Positions 55,089 to 64,000 of a stretch of DNA of 64,000 nucleotides are shown here, one piece after another. This stretch comes from Adiantum capillus-veneris. Its lineage: Eukaryota; Streptophyta; Polypodiopsida; Polypodiales; Pteridaceae. How positions within the stretch are numbered: position 1 is the stretch's first letter; each line of letters starts with the position of its first letter. Made by a program: the position numbers and the translations under genes. Location: the NCBI GenBank assembly GCA_014529385.2, contig CM043942.1:6447001-6511000 (forward strand), written 5' to 3'. Below the pieces are notes generated by a model that worked only from the letters and a program-made list of their open reading frames with translations, did not search any database and was not told the DNA's origin.

Positions 55089-58000
55089 TTATTTTTTTAT
55101 GTTGATTTTCGTGTCGTTAATACAAATCGGATCATTGACTTTGACTAAATTTCTCGGAACAAAAACTTGCTTGACTATCTTTTGCTTTCTTGAGTACTTT
55201 GGCTGAAAGATCTTTGTTTTTTTGGGTGTCTTTCTAGAGGTTTCAGTTGGGTCATCAATTGACTGGAAGTTTTGAAAGCCTGACTTGCTAGAAGTATCTG
55301 ATCCACCAGGGTTCTTTGATGTAGAGGCATATGCTATCACCTTTCGTGCTAATCGATGGTGGAAGGTCCACTTTGTCTTTACCTTTGTCTACAAGATTTT
55401 TTGTTGATTCTTGTGACTTTTGCAACTCTGAATCTAGCATTAGTGGTATCTGTATTTGTTGCTTGCTAACACTTGGGTAAGAGAGTATCAACATTGTATC
55501 TTCTCTGCAAGCCTTGTGTTGGTCTAGCCACTAATGTCCAAGGATGACAGCTACAAGCATTTTTTTTGAAGGCTTTATTTGAAACTTTACCTGCTCTTCG
55601 TGCTCTTGGCAACCATGTCTTTTTGACATGTATGCGTACCTAGCATTGTTTTGCTATTTTGTTTTCCAAGAGTGATCTCGAGTATTCTTTGGAGGCTATA
55701 TAAAACCATATTGCACTTTGCTTCTTTATTCAATAGAGCATTACATCTGACACTTGCTCCTTTTATACTGTTGAGAACTACAACTATTCTCATTGGAGGT
55801 TCTATTGAAGATTTCTGTCCTGCTTTTGTCACGGTATCATCTTTATCTAAATGTGTCTCTATGGAGGGTGGTTTGAGACTTTCTTTTCCACTGTGACTTA
55901 CATCGGTTGATTCGACTAGCAATGTCTGGATTTGTGGACTTCCTATAGCTTCTTGGTTGTCTGTAATCCTATTCTTCTTAGCTTTTGGCTTTGGTGGCAT
56001 TCTCTGCTCAATAGCTATCATGGTTGCCCTTTGCTCTATTTGATGTGCACTTCTTGATGCCTGATCTGCTTTAAGATCATTTGAGGTTATGTCTGATGGA
56101 GATGAATCATCTCTAATAAGCTTTGCTTTGGCATTGATCTCCATTTTAACTGCGCTTGAGGACTTTGTGTTGTCATCCATGACTGACCAGTCTTGGTCTT
56201 TATTCTTTGTTGTCTGTGATGACTCCGTCATCATTGAACTTCGTATCTCTAACATCTTCTCGGCCATTGGAATTCCCACTATGATGTCGTTCGGTATATT
56301 CTTTGCTGTGATTACATGGAATTGGGTTGTGATGATCTGTGAACCTATTTGAATGGCAGTGGAGACGATACCCCAACATTCTACTCGTTTGTCTCTAGAT
56401 ATGCTCCCAGATTTAGGAGCATCCTCCAGCTGTGGTTGGCCACTTTTTTTCCAGATGAGAAAGGACATGAGGTTCTTGTTTAGCAAGAAATCTAGCTTTA
56501 CTTTTCTTGAGAGCTTTTCTTCATTCTCACCAACAATGTTACACTTGATAGTCTTAGGATTTGTGTCTGAATTGACTGCTTTTGTTGTGGTAGTGTTCGT
56601 GGGTTGAACTTTTTCTACATTGGCTTTGTCTTGATCACCTACTTCCGATGATGTTGACTCGTATGACTATGATACTGCACCTTTTTCTTGCAACTATTGA
56701 GCATTGTCTGCCTGCATTTGGGTAACCCTTGATCTTAATAGATCCACCACTGTACTTTCTGGAAGAATCTGTCTCTTCGGAGGAGATTTGGGTGGTGACC
56801 TTTGTGTAGTTTTGTGAGCTTTTTTCATTGATTTTGACCTATCTATCACCTGTTCTGGTAACTTGAGGCTTTGCATCATCTTCAGATAGTCTATGACTTC
56901 AAGTTTAACATCCATAGGGGCTTGTACAATCATGAACCTACTAATAATCATTGCCATTCGCATCTCTATATGCATATGTGAGCTTGGTCATATGAAATTT
57001 CTTGAACACTATGGGATTTGTTGGCTTTTGTCTTTGACTTATGGAGAACATCTGAAACTTTTTTCCTTGATGATATTCATAGAACAATTTTTTTGCATAT
57101 TTTGATGGGATTTGGGTCAGTGGAAAACTTCCAACAACCATATGATCTTCCAATGTTTTTTGCTTTGAAGGGGTCTGTTGGCTAGAATTTCTAGGGTTTC
57201 TTAGTGGTGTAGCATTTTCAGGTACTAGAGCTGAGCTTGATGGATTTGCAGATCCCCCCTTCCTAGGGTGATCACTATAGCCTGCTCCATAATGAGATAT
57301 CAAAACTATTTGGTTCTTGTTTAGTCTCACCTTTTGAAATTGTGAAGGAACACTTTGGGTAGCATTGTTGATGTTTGGCATCTGTAAACCTTCTGCATAG
57401 TTTTCTATGTATCTTCGTGAAACATGACAAATTATTTCAATTCAAGCTATATATAGAATTATCTTTGCCTTGATATTTTCTATATCATGGGTCTCCTATG
57501 ATATGAGCTTCTGTGGTTTCAGGACCCAAGGCATCATAGATTTTAAACTCTTGTCTATATCTACGTCTATTTTGATCAAAGTATATGCTTGTTTGATCAC
57601 AACATTGAAGCTTGATTTCCAATGAAGGAGAGTTTGGCTCTGAATTTTTTTTTGGATTCATCAGAGTAATATCCTTCAGCTCTAGAGAGGATGGGCTATA
57701 ATAGATTCTATCCTCTAAAATGAACCTTCCTTTCTGATCTATCACTGGATGCACTTCTATGAGCTGGGATGTTGACTTGGTTCTCCAACTAAACTTGCTT
57801 CTATTGTTGGTTGATCTATTGGACCTTCCATTACTATCTCTTGACTATAGATTTGACCAATTTAATCCATGTACAACAATCCTGATTGCATATGCATTAA
57901 ATGGATGCTTTGCGAGCTCATGCAGGTTTGTGGATAACCACTTGCATCCATCTTTTGCACTTCTATCCGACCTCGAATTTGAGCTTGCAATACGTAGCTC

Positions 58001-58150
58001 CACTGAAGTTTGTGAACATCTTGGAGTTCTCTGAATCTGGTTTTACTCTACTCAATAGGATCTTGACTCCTGTGTTGCTTTTGCCAGTCATAAGATACCG
58101 ATGGCCTTCCAAATCTATATATAAAACTTTATCTCCAATGTAGCCATATA
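55089..58150 (-). pseudogene. decayed retroelement-like polyprotein with two protease-like blocks
   Basis: Read leftwards: 58140-57485 (ILEDRIYYSPSSLELKDITL), 57381-56941 (basic, Ser/Pro-rich), 56975-56694 (PPKSPPKRQILPES) and 56486-55587, then weak frames to 55089. The frame of 56975 is the same as that of 56486, interrupted by stops. Block 1 (about 56560-56250) reads LDFLLNKNLMSFLI and ends IPNDIIVGIPMAEKM, which suits the end of a retropepsin (P.D.ILG.P). Block 2 (about 55770-55690) reads SVRCNALLNKEAKCNMVLYS, like V.ALLDSGA.CN. In both the D-S/T-G triad is changed to L-N-K. No RT, integrase or RNase H is visible, so the lineage is unknown. Confidence 0.4.
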
Positions 58151-58854
58151 GCTATAAAATTTTCTATGTTGCAGTTGTGCATGTGTTGTTACTGCTACTA
58201 GTTACCTTTGGTTCTTGTGCATTTGAACTCTTGGCTCGACTTGACTCCATGTCATCTTGGTCTCTAAGAACTATCTCTTAGCAGATCCTGATGTTGATTA
58301 GCAGAATTACTCTTGCTCGAGTTTGATAAGACTGCTTTTGCCAAAGTACTTTTGGCAATTGATTTCTCTTAGACTCACAAGAGTTGATTAACTCTAGCTC
58401 AAAAGTATCAGAATTGATTGCAGCCTTTGAAATGATGGAAATCTAGGCCTTGAATAATCTAACCTGCAGTCCTATGTGATTTGTATCCCGATTCGCAAGT
58501 TCCATGCGTGAAACTTTCCTAATGGCTTGTTTTACTGAAAATCCGTTATATGCTCGATCCCATTTTGACAGGTTTTTTATCGTTCGCTCAAATTGCTCAA
58601 TTTTTTGCTAACTATTGTGATTGATCTGTGTATATCACTTCAATCTGAGCTAAGTGAGTCAGCAAATGAGATTTCCAAATTCTATCCTTGCAAAGAGCTA
58701 AAGGACTAAGCTGCAACCTAGAAACTGAGTTATCATGTATTAGTTTTGATCGAATGGAAGCCAAACTTGATCAATGACCTTGTGATATGTTGCTTTAACA
58801 CTATACAAGCTCAAAAGTCCAAAATCTTGTCTGTCAGGCTCAAAGTTAAATAAT
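58151..58854. other. AT-rich stretch without a recognised feature
   Basis: No coding sequence, LTR end or tandem repeat was recognised. It leads into the satellite-like repeat. Confidence 0.4.
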
Positions 58855-59380
58855 ATGATTATTTACTTTTCTCAAATTTTCTCACTTTTTAGAATTATTT
58901 TGCCATATAGACACCTTGTTGCAGTCTTCGGACAAGTTTCACTGAGTTTGAACAAGATTTGTCCAAGTTAGCCCAACTATTTAGTGTCCGTAGACTCAAT
59001 TTTTGAGAATTTGTCTTAAGTCTCACTTTTGTGATTTAAATTTCACCAAACTTGATATGTGGAGCCTACTAGATATGCTTGACCTTGTGGCATACTCAGT
59101 TGTGCAAAGAAATCTCAATTTTGGAGCAAATATAAATAATCCGATTATTTGCTTTTCTCAATTTTTGTTACTTTTTAGAATTGTTTCCATATAGACACCT
59201 TGATGAAGTCTCTAGACAAGTTTCACTGAGTTTGAACAAAATTTGTCCAAGTTATCAATTGTTTAGTATCCGAAGACTCGGTTTTCAAGAATCTAGCTTA
59301 AGTCTCACTTTTGTGATTCAAATTTTACCAAACTTGATATGTGGAGTCTACTTGATATGCTTAACCTTGTGGCATACTCA
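58855..59380. repeat. satellite-like tandem repeat, unit about 282 bp
   Basis: Two diverged units. The phrases TTTCACTGAGTTTGAACAA, TAAGTCTCACTTTTGTGATT and TTGTGGCATACTCAGTTGTG recur about 282 bp apart. Copia-2 is inserted in the second unit; further, more diverged units follow at 63539-64000. Confidence 0.75.
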
Positions 59381-59385
59381 GTTGT

Positions 59386-59612
59386 TGTTGGAAATAGGGT
59401 TGCAGAGAAACACACACAGCTTCGAGAAGACGAAGGAAGCTCAAGGCACACAACAGAGAGTGTATTACTTAGTGTGCAATGGAAAGATAGATAGCCATAG
59501 AGTGATGGGCGTATATACAATGCACGGGGGGGAAAACCTCCTAAAGAGGGAAAAAATGCCCCGACGGTCCTAGTGTGTTCACACACATCACTACCACATG
59601 TATATGGTAACA
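59386..59612 (-). repeat. copia-2 3' LTR
   Basis: 227 bp, plus-strand TGTTGGAA...GGTAACA. On the minus strand preceded by the polypurine tract CTCCAGGGGGGATT (59613-59626). Confidence 0.95.
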
Positions 59613-59699
59613 AATCCCCCCTGGAGTGATGCGGTGAACGAGAGCTAGCACATGAGTAAAGGGAAGTGCCATGCCCTGAGGACATGATCAGTCCACAAA

Positions 59700-61089
59700 G
59701 GAGAGTAAGCCCAAAGCTTTGCAGAAAGCTTCAAGCTTCTCACGAGAAAATGCCTTTGTGAAAAGATCTTCAAGGTTGTCCTATGTTGGCACATAAGCCA
59801 AGCTGATCTCTCTTACTGAGAGCCTCTCCCTGACATAGTGGTAATTCACCTCAATGTTCTTTGTGCGAGCATGAAAAACTGGGTTTCTCGCAACTGCCAA
59901 TGCGCTCTGACTGTCAGTGTAGATAGTGTTGGCAGTGTCCTATCCAACACCCAAATCAGCCACAAGGCGTCTGAGCCATACACACTCAACCGTAGCTGTG
60001 AAGACTACCCTGTACTCAGCCTCACAACTCGAAGTGGCCACAGTAGGTTGCTTCTTGCTCAACCATGATATACATGAACTGCCAAGCATGAAACAAAAAC
60101 CACTTGTGGACACTCGCGTGTCAAAACAACCAGCCCCAATCTGAGTCTGAAAAAGCATGTAAGTCTAGCGATAATGATTCCCCCTTGGGATAAAACAAGC
60201 CAAGATGTAAAGTGCCACTAAGGTAGCCGAAAATCCTCTTGACAGCCTGCCAATGCTTAGACCCTGGGCTATGCATAAATCTGCTGACCTGTGAGACTGC
60301 AAACTAAATATCTGGCCTGGTGTTGCATACATAAATGAGGCAGCCAACAACAGTTTGGTAAAGAGTGACATCAGCAGGATCACCAGCATCATGTAGACTC
60401 AACTTCAAACATGTTTCCATGGGAGTGGCAATAGGTTTGCAATCCTCAAGTCCAAACTTACATAGCAATGTCTCTATGTAACTTTTCTGACACAAGGCAA
60501 TACCACCATCACACTGCTTAAACTGTATACCCAAGTAATGGTGCAACAGCCCCAAATCTTTCATCTTGAAAGTAGCATTCAAATCAGCCTTAAATTCAGC
60601 AATATGTCTCTCATTTGGTCCAGTGATCAGCAAATCATCAACATAAAGAACCACAATGAGAAGTACATCACCCTCACGCTTTACATACAATGTGCTTTCT
60701 GTTGGACTGTTACGAAAGCCTTGTTTAACCAAATGAGTGTCAACTTTCTCATACCAAGCACGAGGAGATTGCTTCAACCCATACAAATCCTTCTTACATC
60801 TGCACACTTTGTCCTCTTGTCCTTTTATGACAAAACCGAGAGTCTGCGTTACATAAACTTCCTCAAATATGTCACCATTCAAGAAAGCGGTAACAATGTC
60901 TGATTGATGTACATCCCAACCAAAATGAGCTTCCAATGCACATAGAAAACGCACAGTAGTCATACGACAAGTGGGAGAAAAAGTCTCTTCATAATCTATG
61001 CCTTTTTGTTGTGCATAACCCTTTGCAACAAGTCGAGCCTTATGGCGATCAATCTCACCATCGGCTTGCGTTTCAACTTGTAAACCCAC
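59700..61089 (-). pseudogene. copia-2 reverse transcriptase and RNase H
   Basis: 61089-60304 (261 codons) reads DRHKARLVAKGYAQQKGIDY, SDIVTAFLNGDIFEEVYV, DLYGLKQSPRAWYEK and VVLYVDDLLITGPNERH with an intact YVDD box, but it starts abruptly at the residues that precede the RT core. A stop follows VCNTRPDI; the frame changes to 60392-60165 and then to 60158-59940, which has RNase H wording ([20 protein letters not shown] and [16 protein letters not shown]). The remaining RNase H reads through to about 59700 with stops. RT itself could have been intact. Confidence 0.92.
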
Positions 61090-62362
61090 TTCGTACGAAT
61101 GGCCTTTCCGTCACTGACCTGTTTTTCCTCTCAGCAACACCATTTTGTTGAGGTGTGGAAGGCACTGTACATTGGTGTTTTATCCCACAACTAGCCAAAA
61201 ATGCATTAAATTCATGAGACATATACTCCCCCACTCGATCGGAACGGAGGGTGCCCATAGTACATTTCGAGACATGTTCAGCCATAGCCAGAAATTGTTT
61301 GAAGCACATAAAAACTTTGGACTTCGCTTTAAGCGGAAATACCCATGCATGCCTAGAGTAATCATCAATGAAAGTCACGAAGTACAGGTAATTGCCAAAG
61401 GACGGAGTTTGCATGGGCCCACAAACATCACTATGCACAAGTTGCAACCTACATGTGGCCCGAACTGAAATACATCCTTCACAAACATGTTTGACAGGTG
61501 CTTCAAGAGGCGGCAAAGAAGCAACCATATTAGATTTCTGCAAACGCAGCAAACTGGCAAAATTCAGATGACCAAAACGTGCATGCCAAAGTTTTGCATC
61601 TGAAATAGCCCTTGAATCTGCAACAGCATTTGCAAAATTTTGTCCACACTTGTCATACAAAGTGAGTTTATACAGCCCACGGCACAAAAGGCCTGATGCA
61701 ACAATTTCATCACCAAAACTGAGATCATGAACTGTACATCTGTCATCCACAAATTTGACTACAAGTCCAAGTCTAGCAAGTGCGGATACAGACAAGAGAT
61801 TCTTCTTGATCCTAGGTACATAAAGGGCATCAAAAAGTGTGAAGGATCTACCATTAGCAGCAGTAATCACAATCTTTCCAACTCCCTGAACTGGATAAGA
61901 GGCATTGTTGGCACAAGTGACTGAATTCCCATGAGGGACAGACTCGAGAGAGGTAAACAATTCACGATGTGAGGTAATGTGCTTTGTAGCACCACTGTCG
62001 AAATACCACACATGTGAATCTGCAACAATTGACAAGCATGCATCATGGACAACAGAATTGTAAGTGCATTCTGCACTAAAAGCCCATTCTGCATCAACAT
62101 CATCATTATAGCCTCCTTTCACAGAAGACTCAACAATGGTTGCATTTGTAGTGGAACCAGCATTTGCAGTGGAACCACCCTCTTTCTTCTTAGCCTCTTT
62201 GGCCTTCAACTTCGGACACGACTTGATCAAGTGATCATTAGCTTTACAATAATGGCAACGCATCTTCTTTTTGCCCTTATCACCAGAATTGCCAGACAAA
62301 GTGCTGCCAGCAGAAGCATTAGGAACAGAACTTCTGGATTTCCTTGGGTCATAAGTCTCCAA
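61073..62362 (-). pseudogene. copia-2 nucleocapsid, protease and integrase, truncated
   Basis: 429 codons. Zinc knuckle CHYCKANDHLIKSC (residues 36-49), protease VWYFDSGATKHITSHRELF (D-S-G), GAG pre-integrase KLWHARFGHLNFASLLRL and CEGCISVRATCRLQLVHSDV, and integrase core FVTFIDDYSRHAWVFPLKAK, TLRSDRVGEYMSHEF and TPQQNGVAERKNRSV. The usual SD.GGE has Arg for the first Gly. Directly after the catalytic Glu the sequence jumps to the words that precede the RT core, so the integrase C-terminus and the linker (several hundred residues in complete elements) are deleted. Confidence 0.92.
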
Positions 62363-62944
62363 GTACTAGCAAAAGTCTAATAAGAATCTGGTAAGCCATC
62401 AAGGACAGTCTGCACAAGGGAACTATCTGAAATGACTTCACCTGCAGAAATAAGTTGCTCATTGATATCCTTGACACTAGCAAGGAAAGTGTCCATATCA
62501 TCTTCCTAATGCATAATCTTCGACTCCAGCTCTTTATGCAGCAAAGCAATTTTAGCCTCATTGCGGCTTGCATAAAGACCTGCTAGAATATCCCAAGCCT
62601 GTTTTGCAGATTTTGCTGAACGGATGTGAGGAACAATGGTGCGCTTCATAAACAATGCAATCAATGCATGAGCCTGCGCATCCTTAACATCCCAACGAGC
62701 TTGTTCTGCCATAGGCAAAACAACTCTAACAGCAGCAATCCTTGCAGTAAGACCCGCAACATCCTCAACATCGCCTACATCCTTAGAACCACGACGTACA
62801 TCAATGCCCTGCACAAATGTTCTAGACGCCCTTTGACACAAGAACATGTTGCATCATATAAGCCCACATAGGGTAGTTGTCCACATCCAGCCTATTCTTA
62901 GCAGCAAACATCTTGAACACATCTGTGTTGTTGTTATCAACCAT
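62349..62944 (-). pseudogene. copia-2 Gag, frameshifted
   Basis: Starts at 62944 with MVDNNNTDVFKMFAAKNRLD and YPMWAYMMQHVLVSKGV, where a stop ends the frame; the reading goes on in another frame (RTFVQGIDVRRGSKDV, then SAKQAWDILAGLYASRNEAK and IALLHKELESKIMH), the UBN2-type Gag block. A further change leads to the nucleocapsid at 62362. From 62945 to 63290 is the leader. Confidence 0.85.
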
Positions 62945-63291
62945 GGTAAATGTTGCACCTGATGTGAAAACTGCCCGAAAATAGGAGAAACGGAGCGGGA
63001 ATAACACATGCTATATAGCACAAACCGTAGAAGACTATAAGGCACCTGTTATGCAGAAAACGACATTGATATAAATTCTACACAAAATGACGAAATAGCT
63101 TGTGCAGCACTGCCTGTAGTGGAAACGAAGGTCGAAATGAGCCCAAATCAAAAATTTGAGCAGATTAAGCTCTACGAGCTTACTCGAAGTATTTGTCGAC
63201 CTACGAACGCTTGCCAAAGCTCACTGAAATCGGAGAAAGTGAGCATGCGTGTACTGGAGCAGCTGGCGACTAAGCCCGAGAGGATGCAACC

Positions 63292-63304
63292 TGCTCTGAT
63301 ATCA
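63292..63304 (-). promoter_or_regulatory. copia-2 primer binding site
   Basis: Minus-strand TGATATCAGAGCAG two bases inside the LTR border; one change (A for G) from the initiator-Met site TGGTATCAGAGC. Confidence 0.75.
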
Positions 63305-63306
63305 AT

Positions 63307-63533
63307 TGTTGGAATTAGGGTTGCAGAGAAATACACACAGCTTGGAGAAGATGAAGGAAGCTCAAGGCACACAATAGAGAGTGTATTACTTAGTGTGCAA
63401 TGGAAAGATAGATATCCCTACAGTGATGGGCGTATATACAATGCACGGGGGGAAAAACCTTCTAAAGAGGGAAAAAATGCCCCGGCGGTCCTAGTGTGTT
63501 CACACACATCACTACCACATGTATATGGTAACA
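63307..63533 (-). repeat. copia-2 5' LTR
   Basis: 227 bp; followed on the plus strand by the target duplication GTTGT. Confidence 0.95.
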
Positions 63534-64000
63534 GTTGTGCAAAAAATCTCAATTTTGAAGCAAATATAAATAATCGCGATTATTTAATTCTGGGATTTCT
63601 TAGCAACTTTTTGTCAAATTGTTGATACAAATAGGTAAAGTAACTCAACTTAAGCTCCCTAGCAAAGTTTCACAAAGTTTGGATAAACCCTGCTCAATTC
63701 GTCAACAATTTTGTGTCCGCAGAGTGTCTTTACAAAACTGGCCACAATTTCCACTTTAAAGATCCAAATCTTACCAGATTTGATGTGAGTGCTCAATACA
63801 ACATGATAGAACTTGTGAGTTGCTTAGTTGGCCAAATTTTTTTGAAAATTGGACAAAAGTAAATAATTGTAACTATTTACTTCTAGTAAATTATAGAAAT
63901 TGTTTTATCATTTGAGCATACAAACATGTTCTACACTTTAAACTAAGCTTCTAAGTCAAGTTTCACAAAATTTAAACAAGATTTATCAAGTCAAACTCAA
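63534..64000. repeat. satellite-like repeat resuming after copia-2
   Basis: GTTGTGCAAAAAATCTCAAT continues the unit interrupted at 59385. A more diverged unit follows from about 63600 (AAGTTTCACAAAGTTTGGAT, GTGTCCGCAGAGTG) and runs past the window end. Confidence 0.7.

Larger units (their letters stand above)
59386..63533 (-). mobile_element. copia-2: Ty1/copia element with internal deletion
   Basis: Two 227-bp LTRs (59386-59612, 63307-63533) that differ at about 11 positions (around 5%), and a 5-bp target duplication GTTGT (59381-59385, 63534-63538). The empty site GTTGT is visible in the preceding satellite unit (59099-59103). On the minus strand: primer site, gag, protease, integrase, a deletion, RT and RNase H. 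At 4.1 kb it is shorter than a full copia element. Frames are interrupted in gag, at the integrase-RT junction and in RNase H, so it is not autonomous. Confidence 0.95.

Noticed and set aside
55089-58150. Endogenous pararetrovirus (caulimovirid)
   Set aside because: No movement protein, coat zinc finger plus RT, or RNase H order could be found; only protease-like blocks are visible.

Overview
The window is plant nuclear DNA made almost entirely of nested transposable elements. Evidence for a land plant: Ty1/copia and Ty3/gypsy elements with initiator-Met tRNA primer sites, chromoviruses, and a CACTA (En/Spm) element with both TNPD-like and TNPA-like genes. No clear single-copy host gene, rRNA or tRNA gene is visible. 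The low GC content, deep nesting and long (GA)n tracts suggest a large, repeat-rich genome (gymnosperm, fern or lycophyte would fit), but the species cannot be told from the sequence.

Layout. 1-1072: end of an older retroelement and a possible LTR. 1073-9870: a complete but decayed Ty3/gypsy element (369-bp LTRs, target duplication AAGAC) with an extra 3' coiled-coil ORF. 9876-12271: a LINE remnant, a (CT)n tract and a 61-bp tandem repeat. 12272-19863: a decayed chromovirus with a truncated 3' LTR. 19864-21869: an unrecognised pseudogene and a roughly 650-bp tandem duplication. 21870-54390: a very large terminal-inverted-repeat (TIR) DNA element, itself carrying three later insertions. 54391-59385: the rest of the duplicated host repeat, a decayed polyprotein with two retropepsin-like blocks, and a satellite-like repeat. 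59386-63533: a deleted copia element inserted in that repeat, which resumes to the window end.

The most interesting object is the 21870-54390 element. Its ends match as an inverted repeat of about 26 bp. It is flanked by TTAG on both sides, and the neighbouring tandem copy (20839-21489) is the same site without the element. After removing nested insertions about 9 kb remain. This holds plus-strand cargo (a coiled-coil protein, a RING-like Cys/His cluster, an FCP1/NLI-like HAD phosphatase domain), a minus-strand Cys-rich gene that may be its transposase, and long arrays of a GCACTTT/AAAGTGC word.

The nesting can be ordered from the sequence. The big TIR element is oldest. A copia element (27222-32717, LTRs differing at 3 of 192 positions) landed in one of its arrays. 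A chromovirus (33826-51660) landed in its Cys-rich gene. A CACTA element (44434-51568) then landed in the 5' LTR of that chromovirus, and the other LTR still shows the empty site. Only the copia polymerase of 27503-30598 is an uninterrupted full-length frame; nearly everything else carries stops or frameshifts.
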